In this document: in pieces, positions 47,301-56,693 of the stretch
Numbering within the stretch: position 1 is the stretch's first letter
How the letters are laid out: each line of letters opens with the position of its first letter
NCBI GenBank assembly: GCA_032209605.1
Contig: JASFXZ010000028.1
Location: forward strand, 8,566,941 to 8,630,940
Reading direction: 5' to 3'
DNA: 64,000 nucleotides
Source of the DNA: Mactromeris polynyma
Taxonomy: Eukaryota; Mollusca; Bivalvia; Venerida; Mactridae
The notes under the pieces: generated by a model
What the model saw: the letters and a program-made list of their open reading frames with translations, nothing else
What the model was told of the DNA's origin: nothing
Databases searched by the model: none
Program-made: the position numbers and the translations under genes

Positions 47301-50300
47301 ATTCCTCTGATTTATAATAGATTGGATGAGTATAATGGCGGATTTGTCAGGGATATATCAATTGTGGAATGGCGGGAGTCTTGATATAAATGGGTTTTCT
47401 GGATTATTTTTGTCATTTTTGGCAAAGAGTTTACTTGAGTGGTCGCGTATTAATTTCTAATACGATAATATGGAAAACGTGTAGTCTTTCCCTGGAAGCG
47501 CCTCCCGGGGCCTTCAGTCCTTTGACTGATGATATCAGACTTAATTCAGCTTATAATTAGAAGTTTTACACAGGGCATGTGTGCCTTACAGAGATATTGG
47601 CCCGAGAGCCAAGGTATTGGAAACAATCAAACATCTTAGAAATTATTTAGAAGCTACATTATTTTTCTAGAAACTGTATAGCTCTATAGATCTTGAATAG
47701 TTTGTAACGAATGTTTGAAATATTATTAACACAGATTTGACAAACTTTAATTACAAACATTGACATTTAAATTCCATGAGGTGGACCAACCATTCAAACG
47801 TCGGCCGTCTGTTTCATTTCCGAAAGTTGGCGCTCTAAACAATAACGTCACACTGGAAGTATGCCAAATATCGATATTTGGCACACCAGGTCACATGATC
47901 ATAGATATTGGCTTCACACTGTCCATATACATATATAAACTGTACATTTCAGAGTTCACAAGGGAGAAAAGCCTTTCAAATGTAGAATTTGTGAGAAATG
48001 TTTCACTTCAAAAAGTCTCAGAAACCAGCATATGTTGATACACCTTGGACATAAAACTTATATCTGCGATGTTTGTGGAAAGGGGTTCATGAGTAGAAAA
48101 CATTTTAAGGACCACATGAGGATTCACGCGGGAGAGGAACCGCATAAATGTGAAACGTGTGGCAAAGATTTTATCTATTATAGGTAAGTTTTTATCTTGT
48201 ATTTGATGGCCCCGATTTCACGAAAGTTTGTAAGCATGAAGTCAGTGACCGTCTTAAATATATTTATCAATTGTTTCAGCTTGTATAAGTATTGACTTCT
48301 GCACAATAAAAGATAGGTATTTGTTCTGTTAATATAAAATAATCACCAGTATCTACAGGCAAGCGAGCTATAGAGATGAGATATACTTGAGTAAATTAAC
48401 TATCTTAAATCTTATCAGTCTTAAAACAAATTTTATAAATACATGATTATAAAAGGAGAAATGTTGTCAAGTTGGGCTCCTTTGATAAATTTATACTAAT
48501 ACAGTCAAACCTGTGTTAAAGACCACCTGCGAACAAAGACCACTATTGCAAAACCTGTCTGCAAAGACCACCCATTTTATCTCCCATCAGACAATTTTCA
48601 ATGATATTTAATCTGTTAATAGAGACCACCTGTAAACAAAGACCACATTTTGCTGTTCCCATGGGTGGTCTTTACAGACAGGTTTGACTGTAATATTAAT
48701 GTAACTTTGACCCTAAATGTGAAGTTTGCTAGAGTCAAAAACTCAAGTTCGCAAATTTCAAAATGCCTTTTCTATAGTGAAATGAAAGCCGTGTTGCTTT
48801 TGTACTTACAGGAGTTTGGTTCGACATATGCAAGTACACGTCGACCCCAGAGAGCGAAACAAACCATATAAATGTGAATATTGTAACAAAGAATACACAG
48901 AAGTTACGGGATACAAGCACCATATGAGAGCAGTGCATACAGGTATGACCATAAACCATATGAGAGCAGTGCATACAGGTATGACCATAAACCATATGAG
49001 AGCAGTGCATACAGGTATGACCATAAACCATATGAGAGCAGTGCATACAGGTATGACCATAAACCATATGAGAGCAGTACATACAGGTATGACCATAAAC
49101 CATATGAGAGCAGTGCATACAGGTATGACCATAAACCATATGAGAGCAGTGCATACAGGTATGACCATAAACCATATGAGAGCAGTACATACAGGTATGA
49201 CCATAAACCATATGAGAGCAGTGCATACAGGTATGACCATAAAACATTTCAACAGTGGACTTATCTCAGGTCAGACATTCGAGTCTCATGTCGTGAGAAA
49301 TCACAATACCACTGATTTCTGGGACAATTGTTCGTTATTTGATCACCATGGTGGTAATTGCTTTATCCCAATATCTCCACTGTACTTGCACCTTGCAAAC
49401 GTCTCGGTAATACATGATCACAATGGTTGAAGAAAAAATGTCACAGCCAAATATTAACTCTTAGCACCCCAAACATTCATAAGGGACACATTCGTACAAG
49501 GACCCCTATTTGAAAAATCCTAGGGAAAACCCTGCATTACAAATCAATTAGTAACTGTTACGGGACTATTTTTTCAGTGTAAAGTTGGGTCTTGTAATGG
49601 GACCCGTTCCCAGTTGGAGACAGTATGTACCGGCTATTTTTCCCAATTAAAATCTGGAAATTTCCAAAAATTGCCAAGCACTTAATATAGAAAGTCAGCA
49701 TAGTTTATTGATTGGCGGATTCGTGGTCCAGTGGTAAAACGCTGGACTTGTATTCCAGGGATCGCTGGTTCGATTCCCCGCTCCATCACTGACCGTACTA
49801 ACAGTCTTTCGGACGAGACTTTAAAAACCGAGGTCCCGTGTATGATGCTTTACATCGAGCACGTAAAAGAACCAGGGGTGCTTCTGGAACTGGGGCGTCT
49901 CCTGTATCATGCACTATCCTCCAAAAATCTAATATGACTAACATTCTTCTGGAGGCGTCGCCCATATAGGAAACCGGTGGCGACGATAAATAAACGCAAA
50001 TACAAACAAAATTGATTGGCTTGTGTCATGGTTGTAGGTAACACATGTGATAACTCCTCAAAAAACTTTGATGGTGTCGCCATTGTGCCGAGTGAAAATA
50101 CTAAGTTATCACGGAAAATACTTAAAGTTGTTTTGAGTAAAGTTAATGTTTTGTTCAATAAATTCAACCTAAAAAATTCCCAATTGCACCGGAACTGAAC
50201 TCATTCCCAAATTGGTAAAAGAATTTCACAGCAAATTGTACCAAGTTTAAATTCTGAATCCAATTTGTCATTGAGCAAATATTCACAACGAATATATATA

Positions 50301-53300
50301 AAAGTAAGTCATAGTTATTTCAATTACATTTGAAATCAGTTATTAAACATTTATGTATATTAAGGGCATTCGTATTTTATCATTGACATAAATATTTTAC
50401 GTTCTAGGTGAGACACCATTCCAGTGTGACATTTGCGGTGAATCATTCCATCGTAATGACAAGCTTAAACGTCACATCAAATCTCGTCATAGTATCGCAA
50501 AAGGTAACAAGGAGATAATTGTAACCGCTCGCCGACCTTCGCATGGCGGACCAATTATCGTAAAAGCAGAAAATGAAAACCAGGAAGATTTGTTACAGAT
50601 TGTGGAAGGTAGCGCTGTCGATGGCGATCATAATGAATTACACGTGGATGTGATACAGAATGAGAATGATGGACAGCAACAAGTCTTCCTCATTGGTGCG
50701 TATATTTACATGCTGAATATTAATGTTAGTGGACACATTTTGCTATAGTCTGTAGTACTGCAACAATTAACCAAAGTTTGATTATTATCGGGTTTTTTTT
50801 GTCACAGTTCGATTCGGTACTGTCTTACAAATATTCAGTTCAATACGTCAGATGACATTTTTATTCCTGAAACAATATTGTTTTTACTCATAAGCCTTTA
50901 GTTACACAGCTTTTGGAACTGTTTACTTTTATTATGGGACAAAATGTTCTATATCTAGTCACTCACATGTAGTTGCATTCGGAAATCCTCGGCCAACTAC
51001 GTCAAGTGCCTCGGATGTATGTTAGGCACTACTTTCGGAAATACCATTCGAATGTCATGAAAGCAAGATGGCGGCATGAACGCTGGAGTGCTGATGAATG
51101 TAATATTTAAGCTTTATGAAGACTGAAATATGTAAGTTTTTAACTAGAAATGATATCGAAGTTATTAAAATCCGTTTTACGAGAACTATTTCTTGACCGC
51201 ACAAAATGTTGAGTTTTGCTACATAGTGCTCCGCCTTACATACACTAGAGGGTGTTTTCCGAGTAACGAAGTGGTACGGAAATGCCCGAGAGCTGTCGAG
51301 AATGATGTAGTTGCATTACATGTTTCAGGATTGGGTAACGACGGAAATGAAGCAACGTATCTACAGGAGACTCAGGTGATAGAGGGTCCCGATGGAACGA
51401 GATATATCATAGCTGGGTCAGGAGAGGAATTGCAAGTTATTGAGTCGTCCAATCTCCAGGTAGCGTGTTTTTCTATCTACATCTGTCAGTTCTATTTCAG
51501 CCTTCGTTGTAACCCACTAGCTCAGAGCCTAGGACTATTAATTTTTGGCTAGCAGAAATTCCCAAGTGCAAGCCCAAACGTTTTTCGAAAATAGAGATAA
51601 AAAAAATCCATTCATGACTTTAACGAATAGTATACATATATAATTGTGACTATCTGATTTTTAAAAAGTAGTGCTGTATAATTTCGAGCTAGTGGTTTGA
51701 CTAAGCAACCTACCCAAATGGGCTCGTGCTCTGAAAAAAATTATTTTCCTCTCCTTTTCAAAACAATCTGTATGACTGGGAATTTTATATCTTGTTTTAA
51801 TCTCTGACTTGAGTTGTTCATCGATTTTATTTTTTAGTGATTGGGTAATTTCATATTTATCCTTGTGGTTCGAATGATTAATTCATTTTGTTAATGACCA
51901 TTTATAATACTACTCAACTAGCCAAATTCAACTAAACAATAGCTTAGTTAGAACTGAGTGTGTCCAAACTTAAATGCTGATTTCATTCAATGCCATTTTG
52001 ATTGTCTGTTTGATGAAAAACTATTATAACTCGGGTCTGTGATTATCCTGAGAAATCCGAAGAATCTTGTTCAATAATGGTTGGTCGAGTGACAGGATAA
52101 ATGATGATATGGTCCAACTTTACCCGTATAACACTAGTATATATCTTATTATGAAATGTGGTCTATTTAATTTCGTTGGTACCGAAGTAAATGTTTTTTC
52201 TCAAAACGTAGGTAAATTCATGGCTTTTCAATTTTTGAAGCCAAAAAAAAACAAAGCATAAACTGATGGTACAGTTATTTGTTGGTACCTAAAGTTTGTG
52301 GATAAGCCTAACCATGAAATCTGTGAAATTATATTAAATAAAAACTCGTAAAACCATGGTGGATTATAATAAGGACTGTCATTGATGGAAATTTTGTATA
52401 CCAACGATATTGATATATATCGAAAGACAAATATTGACAATATATTAATATATCAATTATATTTTTTAAATTCCTTTAAAGTCATATAGGCTTTTAACTC
52501 CTATTTTTCTGTATGTTTATATGTGTATGCCCTACATATTTAAATGTTTAACTTATATGATTACAAGATACCATTTAAGTAATTAATCATAGTGATATAT
52601 TGTACTGCCAACATTTGGAATGCTCTATCCTCTAAAGCACCGTTGAACAAGCAGCCGACTACAATGCGACGTTACGCTATTCTGGCACATTTATAGACTC
52701 TCCTGTATTTACCCGCCATTATATCGATACTTGTATGTATTAAATATCAATTGACAGAAAAAAAGTTATCTAGTATATATCGATTGTATCCATGATGGCT
52801 CTAATTATAATTGCAGTAAAACCTCAAAAATCAGATCACCCTTTGGAACCATAGGGATGGCAACGAATATTCGTTTTTACGTCCCAATATTCGAATACTG
52901 ATTCGGCATTCGAATATTCGATAAATATAGTTTTTCAAAAAAAAATTCAATATAATAGCTAAATGGAAGTATATTAAATTTCAATGATGGGCATTATCGC
53001 ATTGAATGACATTTTACGCGTGAGAATAATATCTACAGGTGTTAATTGACATGTCTTGTTGTATATGTGGGGACAAGAGAGATTATAACACTCTGGTGAT
53101 GACATTTAGGCCCTGTACTACTGTCTAGTAATCTGGGGTTTGATTAATTTAAAACACAAAATTGATACGCATAAACTAAAGTAAAACTTTGAATTTCAAA
53201 TGTATTATTATTAAATAATAAGATCGAATGTTCGAATATTCTTTCGGAAGGTGATCGAATATTCGAAAACCAGAATTGCCATTCGTTGACATCCCTAATA

Positions 53301-53955
53301 GAACTTGATCTTCTTATTGAGGTGGTCTTGAAAATTGAGTTCTTTACTTCAAGGTGGTCTTATTATTGAGGTGATGGTATTTAGGTAATGTTTTACTGTG
53401 TACTTGAATTTTAAGCACGAGGCAACTACACTATTCGAAGTACACGAACCTTGTCATTGCATAACTTACGTGGAATTTAAGAATTAGGCACTTGTCCACT
53501 GTTCTATTGCCTAGTGAGCTGATAGAGTGGTTTAAATTTACGAGCTTTGTTTCAAACCATAGATACATATGAATTGAAAGAGGATGGTATTTATACGTTT
53601 TGATTGTTCAGTACGACATTCATTTGTACTTAACTTTCGTACAATTTGTTGATATCTACTAAGAGACCACTTTATTAAGCGACCACTTTTTGGCCGTCCC
53701 TTGGTTGGTCTCTTAATACAATGTCTTCTGTACATGTATTGTAAATTGATCGTATAATGGACAATATCCTGAATGTATTCACAGCAATTACAAGACGGTC
53801 AGATTGTTGAGGGAGGAATTATACAACAAGTCCATCAAGTGGAACAAGTTCACAATGCCGGTACCAATGATGTTCTTGTGATGAATGATGGAGATGAAGA
53901 GACGCTAAGTACACTGGCCAATATGGCGAGCGAGGCACAGATTGCCAATCAGTGA
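35199..53955 (+). CDS. Multi-C2H2 zinc-finger protein, 15 coding exons
   Basis: Exons (all GT/AG, phases consistent): 35199-35393, 36788-36970, 38340-38490, 39448-39569, 40311-40458, 41549-41667, 41913-42099, 44368-44534, 45101-45655, 46704-47011, 47953-48183, 48812-48942, 50408-50695, 51329-51459, 53785-53955. The product is about 1028 aa. It has a non-finger N-terminus (1-290) with two acidic stretches, about 18 C2H2 fingers (about 293-850, one degenerate), and a C-terminal Gln/Glu-rich tail. Only fingers 13-18 are closely spaced with linkers like HKGEKPFKC and HTGETPFQC, which points to DNA binding there. Probably a nuclear transcription regulator, from family knowledge. I could not assign an orthologue. 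The ATG exon starts at an acceptor (35176), so a 5' UTR exon lies upstream. Two donors sit in tandem duplications. Confidence 0.9.
35450..35680. repeat. Intronic dispersed repeat (ATGCCTCCACTTCGAAG)
   Basis: Contains the CTCAAACTTGGTCCACACAT and GGTCAAGGTCACAGGGGCCA motifs of a common interspersed family. It lies just inside gene B intron 1. Confidence 0.5.
36311..36486. mobile_element. CAGTAAAACC-family miniature element in gene B intron 1
   Basis: GTAAAACCTCGCATAAAGAC ... GGTCGTATTATTGAGGTTTCACTG with TA on each side; relative of 11829-12021. Confidence 0.7.
36788..36970 (+). CDS. Gene B exon 2: acidic region
   Basis: 61 codons including DEGEVDDETVVVKEELEAIE, phase 0 both sides, strong donor CTT|GTGAGT. 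The acidic composition suits an activation or interaction segment (inference). Confidence 0.85.
36983..37472. mobile_element. Inverted-repeat element beginning 13 bp after exon 2
   Basis: Arms at 36983-37012 and 37443-37472 share ATATAAACCATGGATTCGAAACA in inverted orientation. Inside, ACTAAGGATTGTGGGTAAAT is tandemly duplicated near 37375-37420. It sits almost on the splice donor at 36971. Confidence 0.65.
37620..37790 (-). repeat. Dispersed 'AAGGGTCA' repeat, inverted copy
   Basis: GTTGACCCCTGGAATTTC, ACATTTTGACCCCCAAGG and CAAAATGACACTTGAGA match the reverse complement of 17629-17800. Confidence 0.6.
38340..38490 (+). CDS. Gene B exon 3
   Basis: After TGTATTTCAG: CNQLCDLGEESFLLSVRLLD and GDHFCLLRPEIVQDFQNFCL; phase 0 in, phase 1 out (TTTAG|GTAAAT). 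The frame upstream to 38139 is open but intronic. Confidence 0.82.
38505..38732. mobile_element. Pogo/Tigger-like miniature element, full copy
   Basis: CAGTCAGACCTCGTTTATTC ... GAACGAGGTCCGACTG, inverted ends, TA on both sides. It starts 15 bp after the exon 3 donor. Relatives: 43470-43605 and 56694-56845. Confidence 0.75.
39448..39569 (+). CDS. Gene B exon 4: acidic region
   Basis: After ATCTGCAG: IEEERRPEEDDEMQESLEDT and further acidic sequence ending HELMD|GTAAGT; phase 1 in, phase 0 out. Confidence 0.85.
39609..39778. mobile_element. CAGTAAAACC-family miniature element in intron 4
   Basis: CAGAAAAACCTCAATAATAA ... AAGTAAGGCTTTACTG, with TA flanks; same family as 36311. Confidence 0.65.
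40311..40458 (+). CDS. Gene B exon 5, with triplicated 5' splice site
   Basis: After ATTTGTTCAG: VETMTDKNDVQKAVVMKPKV then DHQYITPVKAEPHPA, ending CTGCAG|GTGAGT. The last 45 nt and the donor are repeated twice more in a 60-bp tandem unit, with donors at 40519 and 40579 (GTGGGT). All three leave phase 1, so longer forms with +20 or +40 residues are possible. The first donor fits consensus best. Confidence 0.82.
40413..40592 (+). repeat. 60-bp x3 tandem duplication spanning an exon-intron boundary
   Basis: CATCACCAGTATATCACCCC begins near 40413, 40473 and 40533 (60-bp period). Each unit contains coding sequence and the AG|GT(G/A)(A/G)GT donor. Only a few substitutions (GAGTAC/GGGTTC, GAA/AAA). 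Confidence 0.95.
40665..41155. repeat. 16-bp minisatellite in gene B intron 5
   Basis: GTGTGGGACTGTGTAC-type unit, about 30 copies, more diverged at the right end (GGACAGTGTACG). Open frames on both strands are artefacts of a 16-bp stop-free unit. Confidence 0.95.
41549..41667 (+). CDS. Gene B exon 6: first zinc finger begins
   Basis: PASNDRGTTSNKENKETTTS then LCDICKNVFTDIKQLR; the finger's histidines are in exon 7 (QHKFDVH). Phase 1 in, 0 out, donor AGG|GTAAGT. Confidence 0.88.
41741..41850. mobile_element. Miniature element fragment (CAGGGTTTTC end)
   Basis: CAGGGTTTTCACAATGAAAA through ATTTGAAAAATCCTAGGGAT; a related copy is at 49432-49537 ending GAAAACCCTG. Confidence 0.5.
41913..42099 (+). 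CDS. Gene B exon 7: fingers 1-3
   Basis: Completes finger 1 and encodes CDKCARVF...HMMDAH and CDSCVLTF...HHIYG(C)H. Phase 0 in, phase 1 out, donor TATG|GTAAGT. Confidence 0.9.
42216..42440. mobile_element. hAT-like miniature element in gene B intron 7
   Basis: Ends CAGGGCCATAGAAAT and ATTTCTAGAGCCCTG, with internal GGACAAGTC motifs shared with 34138-34553. Confidence 0.6.
42538..42690. repeat. Short-period GAGTG minisatellite
   Basis: GAGTGCGGAGTGAGTGTGG-type units with mixed 8-10 bp spacing; GC-rich relative to its surroundings. Confidence 0.85.
42875..43251. mobile_element. hAT-type miniature element, copy 1
   Basis: Ends TATGGATGTCGAC and TTGACATCCCTA, flanked by gttataat (42867-42874) and gttatgat (43252-43259), a 7/8 target duplication. 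About 380 bp, homologous along its length to 52852-53297. Confidence 0.85.
43470..43605. mobile_element. Pogo/Tigger-like miniature element, 3' part
   Basis: GATGTATCTTCTTAGGCACG ... GAACCAGGTCCGACTG followed by TA; left end missing or unrecognised. Confidence 0.55.
44368..44534 (+). CDS. Gene B exon 8: finger 4 and degenerate finger 5
   Basis: CDICEQTF...HRKLH is complete. CDKCWQGFFDYLELEAHNQ continues into exon 9 as SGC, so the last ligand would be Cys rather than His. Phase 1 in, 0 out. Confidence 0.88.
44815..45025 (-). repeat. Dispersed 'AAGGGTCA' repeat, inverted copy
   Basis: TTGACCCTTTGACCCTTGG duplicated here, then CCACATTTTGACCCCAAGG and GGTCAAAATGACCCTTGA; same family as 17629. 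Confidence 0.65.
45101..45655 (+). CDS. Gene B exon 9: fingers 6-10
   Basis: 185 codons, phase 0 on both sides. Fingers CHICGKRF, CRMCGRGF, CEFCDKTF, CNTCGIAL and CDCCTKIF, each with its histidine pair. An acidic spacer (VDVLEDDDDF) lies between fingers 8 and 9. Ends LLDQQ|GTAAAG. Confidence 0.92.
45723..45986. mobile_element. hAT-like miniature element in intron 9
   Basis: Ends CAGGGCTGTCTTTTGAC and GAGTTAAGACAGCCCTG are inverted; no exact target duplication seen. Confidence 0.6.
46704..47011 (+). CDS. Gene B exon 10: fingers 11-13
   Basis: CEWEGCNKTF...HIKYH (C-x4-C type), CEICGKIL...HMMSH and CELCGQAY...HVR|VH. Phase 0 in, phase 2 out (GTCAG|GTAAAA). Confidence 0.9.
47953..48183 (+). CDS. 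Gene B exon 11: fingers 13-16
   Basis: Starts VHKGEKPFKC, a canonical linker. Complete fingers CRICEKCF and CDVCGKGF; CETCGKDFIYY continues into exon 12. Phase 2 both sides. Confidence 0.92.
48502..48690. mobile_element. CAGTCAAACCTGT miniature element, copy 1
   Basis: CAGTCAAACCTGTGTTAAAG ... TTTACAGACAGGTTTGACTG, TA flanks, 189 bp. Copy 2 at 59653-59841 is in the opposite orientation. Confidence 0.85.
48812..48942 (+). CDS. Gene B exon 12: fingers 16-17, with a nine-fold repeated 5' splice site
   Basis: SLVRHMQVH completes finger 16; CEYCNKEYTEVTGYKHHMRA VH is finger 17. Ends CATACAG|GTATGA. The end of the exon plus donor is repeated every 36 bp, with donors at 48943 + 36n up to 49231. 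All leave phase 1, joining VHTG|ETPFQC of exon 13. Use of later donors would insert 12-residue blocks (HMRAVHTGMTIN). Confidence 0.85.
48920..49245 (+). repeat. 36-bp x9 tandem duplication spanning an exon-intron boundary
   Basis: CATATGAGAGCAGTGCATAC AGGTATGACCATAAAC unit, nearly identical copies (only AGTGCA/AGTACA changes). Each holds the splice donor AG|GTATGA. Confidence 0.95.
49717..50010 (+). mobile_element. tRNA-derived SINE, copy 2, with exact target duplication
   Basis: GGATTCGTGGTCCAGTGGTA (A box), CTTGTAT anticodon region and GGTTCGATTCCCC (B box), then the same body as 10668-10964, ending in an A-rich GATAAATAAACGCAAATAC tail. ATTGATTGGC at 49707-49716 and 50011-50020 is an exact 10-bp duplication. 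Confidence 0.92.
50408..50695 (+). CDS. Gene B exon 13: finger 18 and start of C-terminal tail
   Basis: ETPFQCDICGESFHRNDKLK RHIKSRH is the last finger. An acidic/Gln-rich stretch (ENENQEDLLQIVEG) follows, ending VFLIG. Phase 1 both sides, donor ATTG|GTGCGT. Confidence 0.9.
51329..51459 (+). CDS. Gene B exon 14: C-terminal tail
   Basis: After ATGTTTCAG: LGNDGNEATYLQETQVIEGP and GEELQVIESSNLQ. Phase 1 in, 0 out, with a less usual donor CAG|GTAGCG. Confidence 0.82.
52814..53399. mobile_element. CAGTAAAACC-family element split by a hAT-type element
   Basis: Left end CAGTAAAACCTCAAAAATCA and right end AGGTAATGTTTTACTG enclose the insertion at 52852-53297. The two halves together resemble the uninterrupted copies at 36311 and 39609. 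Confidence 0.75.
52852..53297. mobile_element. hAT-type miniature element, copy 2 (nested)
   Basis: TAGGGATGGCAACGAATATT ... ATTCGTTGACATCCCTA; internal sequence parallels 42875-43251. Flanking 8-mers match only partly. Confidence 0.8.
53785..53955 (+). CDS. Gene B exon 15: C-terminus and stop
   Basis: After TGTATTCACAG: QLQDGQIVEGGIIQQVHQVE and ETLSTLANMASEAQIANQ, TGA at 53953-53955. Glutamine-rich, with no finger. Confidence 0.85.
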   Translation, partial: QLQDGQIVEGGIIQQVHQVEQVHNAGTNDVLVMNDGDEETLSTLANMASEAQIANQ

Positions 53956-54039
53956 TCTATGCTGACTCGACAGTTTTTGTTAACGACGGCTATTCCACGA
54001 AGATCTTCCTGGGGAAGGAACAATGACAAATTAAAATTA

Positions 54040-54210
54040 TTTTGATGGGTGTCAAAATCTACCAGTGGATGTCAAAATATACCGATGGGTGTCGAAATCT
54101 ACCAATTGGTGTCGAAATCTACTGGTGGGGGACAAAATCTACTGGTGGGGGACAAAATCTACTGGTGGGGGACAAAATCTACTGGTGGGTGTCGAATTCT
54201 ACTGGTGTCG
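54040..54210. repeat. About 20-bp minisatellite after gene B stop
   Basis: GTGTCGAAATCTACC and GGGGGACAAAATCTACTGGT units, about 8 copies, 90 bp after the stop and probably within the 3' UTR. Confidence 0.85.
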
Positions 54211-54567
54211 AAAACCAATTAAACTAGTGGTGGTCCCCTTATTTTTGACTGTCATTTTTCCATCCCCTCCTCCCCCGGGAGATTTTTCAAAAAAAAAACT
54301 TACCTTATTTCTGCTGTATCGCTATTTTATCAAACATGTCAAACACTGGCTACTGTAAGCAATGATTGTGTGTAGATGATAGTTATGTATAATCAGACGG
54401 TATACATCCTACTCATACCTTACACTCAGTCCTGTATGCTTAGTGGTTTCATTGGATAGGTTCACATGATGGGAGTGTGTCTAAATATGACAAAGGCCAT
54501 AAAATTGCAAACATATCAACCTGCGTGAAGTGACAGTATAACTGCTCTAATATAATAGCTAATATCT

Positions 54568-54758
54568 TCGTCGGTCTAATTCCAAAGGGGCGTATGTTGC
54601 ATTTCATTACTTTCGAGAAAAACGCGATTGAAGTTTTGGAACTTTATGATTGTAAATCAGCTCCTTCTGTAGAGCTTGAAAAGAGGATTCCAACGATACC
54701 CAACACTCATATTTTTCAAAAAATGGACTTGCGACCCTTTGGAATTAGACCGACGACT
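54568..54758. mobile_element. Miniature element with 22-bp inverted ends
   Basis: TCGTCGGTCTAATTCCAAAG and its reverse complement at about 54737-54757 bound 190 bp without coding content. Confidence 0.65.
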
Positions 54759-54999
54759 TGACGTTAGTATTATCGCTATAATAGAACAGCATGTTACCTT
54801 TTAAAGTGCGGTCCTTTCATGTGTTATTGATCATATTGATTGTAGTGTTTTATCTCGTTTCCTACAGTTTGTGAGAGTTTGTTTGTTCACAGAATTTAAC
54901 ATTTTATTTGTTTCCTTATTCCTTGCCATGAAGCGTCAATTTTCAGTATTTGAATTTACAGAAAGATATACAATCAATCATACATTTGCTACTTGCTCA

Positions 55000-55515
55000 A
55001 GGGCTTACAGTAGTAGCGGTTTCACTGTTCTTACTGCTGACAGTAGTAGCGGTGTCAATATTCTTACTGCTGACAGTAGTAGCGGTGTCACTGTTCCCAC
55101 TGCTGACAGTAGTAGCGGTGTCACTGTTCTTACTGCTGACAGTAGTAGCGGTATCACTGTTAGTACTGCTGACAGTAGTAGCGGTGTCAATGTTCTTACT
55201 GCTGACAGTAGTAGCGGTGTCAATGTTCTTACTGCTGACAGTAGTAGCAGTATCACTGTTAGTACTGCTGACAGTAGTAGCGGTGTCAATGTTCTTACTG
55301 CTGACAGTAGTAGCGGTGTCACTGTTAGTACTGCTGACAGTAGTTGCGATATCATTGTTAGTACTGCTGACAGTAGTTGCGATATCACTGTTCTTACTGC
55401 TGACAGAAGTAGCGGTATCACTGTTCTTATTGCTGACAGTAGTAGTGATATCACTGTTAGTACTGCTGACAGTAGTTGCGATATCACTGTTAGTACTGCT
55501 GACAGTAGTTGCAGT
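55000..55515. repeat. 33-bp minisatellite, about 15 copies
   Basis: GACAGTAGTAGCGGTGTCAC TGTTCTTACTGCT units. The 33-bp period leaves several frames open; one would encode ADSSSGVTVLT repeats. No splice or homology support for coding. Possibly in the gene B 3' UTR, since AATAAA follows at 55547. Confidence 0.92.
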
Positions 55516-55546
55516 AGGTATCTATTACTGCTACCACTTTTACGAC

Positions 55547-55552
55547 AATAAA
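55547..55552 (+). promoter_or_regulatory. Candidate polyadenylation signal, gene B
   Basis: AATAAA about 1.6 kb after the stop. It would place both minisatellites in a long 3' UTR. Distance makes this uncertain. Confidence 0.3.
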
Positions 55553-56266
55553 ATTACCTCCCTTGATTTGAAGATCATACATGTACTTTCTTGTTGACCT
55601 GTATTATGCATCATTTTGTGAACTGCCTTAGAAAAAACCAATTGTCTGAGTAACGCAATATTCCTGTACGATACATCTGTGTCGATATACAAGTCATGAA
55701 TTCCTTGAGTTACGTCTGATAACAGAACGTTATCATTGTGTATATTGTAGTTACATTGACCTGGTCTTGTCAAGTAGTTTTCATTTTTATTTGGCAACAT
55801 TTTTTTGAATTCCTACGTTTATTTGTGTAAATACCAATACTTGCTGGTATATCCTCTGTGCATGCAGTATATTGTGACTTGTAACTTATTGATAGCAACT
55901 AAGTGATATTTCAGTTGCATGATGTTTAATTTTTAAATTTTTGTAACACATAACAAGTTTTGAAGAAAGGCAAAGTTAATCATATGTGTTTATGTTGTTA
56001 ATAATACTAGAATCTAAGATGACATTTTTTTTTTTTTTAATTCAGTTATTTCATGCAGTCTCCTACGCAGTGATCTCCCCTTAAAGTTATCGGAGATCTC
56101 TGCCATCACAAACTTTTCGTCAAGATTTTTGACAAAATATATTTTTCATTTATTTAATTTTAGTTTGCCACTATTATAGTCATATATCATAATTTCAAAC
56201 ATATACGATGTTTTGTGGTAGGAAAAGTAAAATAAAAATATTTAAATATTTTTAAAAATAAATGCT

Positions 56267-56542
56267 TATGCACCAGTCAATTGTAACCACGGCCCCCCCA
56301 GGTCCGGGGATAGCAGGGGGAAATGGGCCGTGTTTTTACCTTCCAGGTGGCCCCGCAGTGCCGAGTGAATGCGGTGGGATTGTTTTTGCGCCAAAAATAG
56401 CGGGGAATGGGCCTTACCTAGGATGTCCCTGGGTGCGGGGGCATTAGGCGGGGATTTTACCAGGGATTGGCTGGACCGAGAGTCAAAGTCCCTGCTATTC
56501 CCCGGACCTAGGGGGGCCGTGGTTACAATTGACTGGTGCATT
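56267..56542. mobile_element. PIF/Harbinger-like miniature element with about 55-bp inverted ends
   Basis: TGCACCAGTCAATTGTAACC ... GGTTACAATTGACTGGTGCA, with TTA on each side (TWA-type duplication). GC-rich inside (GGTCCGGGGATAGCAGGGG). Small open frames inside are due to symmetry. Confidence 0.8.
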
Positions 56543-56693
56543 ACATTCAGTGTATCCACGATTTTGTCCAACCAACCATCATCACGTGACTTTTGTGATG
56601 GCAGTGGTTATTGCTGTACTGCAAGGGAAGATAACTGCTGCATGGAGTATGGCAGTAATGATGACAAAATTTTTGCCATGTATGATTAATAAA

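Noticed and set aside
48735..49252. Minus-strand frames with HTCMHCSHMVYG repeats
   Set aside because: Antisense of the 36-bp splice-donor repeat.
48943..49430. Continuation of the exon 12 frame through the repeat to 49430
   Set aside because: The frame does run on, but exon 13 continues the HTGE linker exactly from the donor, so read-through is less likely than splicing.
54871..55597. Two overlapping repeat proteins of over 200 codons
   Set aside because: Any frame of a 33-bp stop-free repeat stays open; no homology, no clear gene context.
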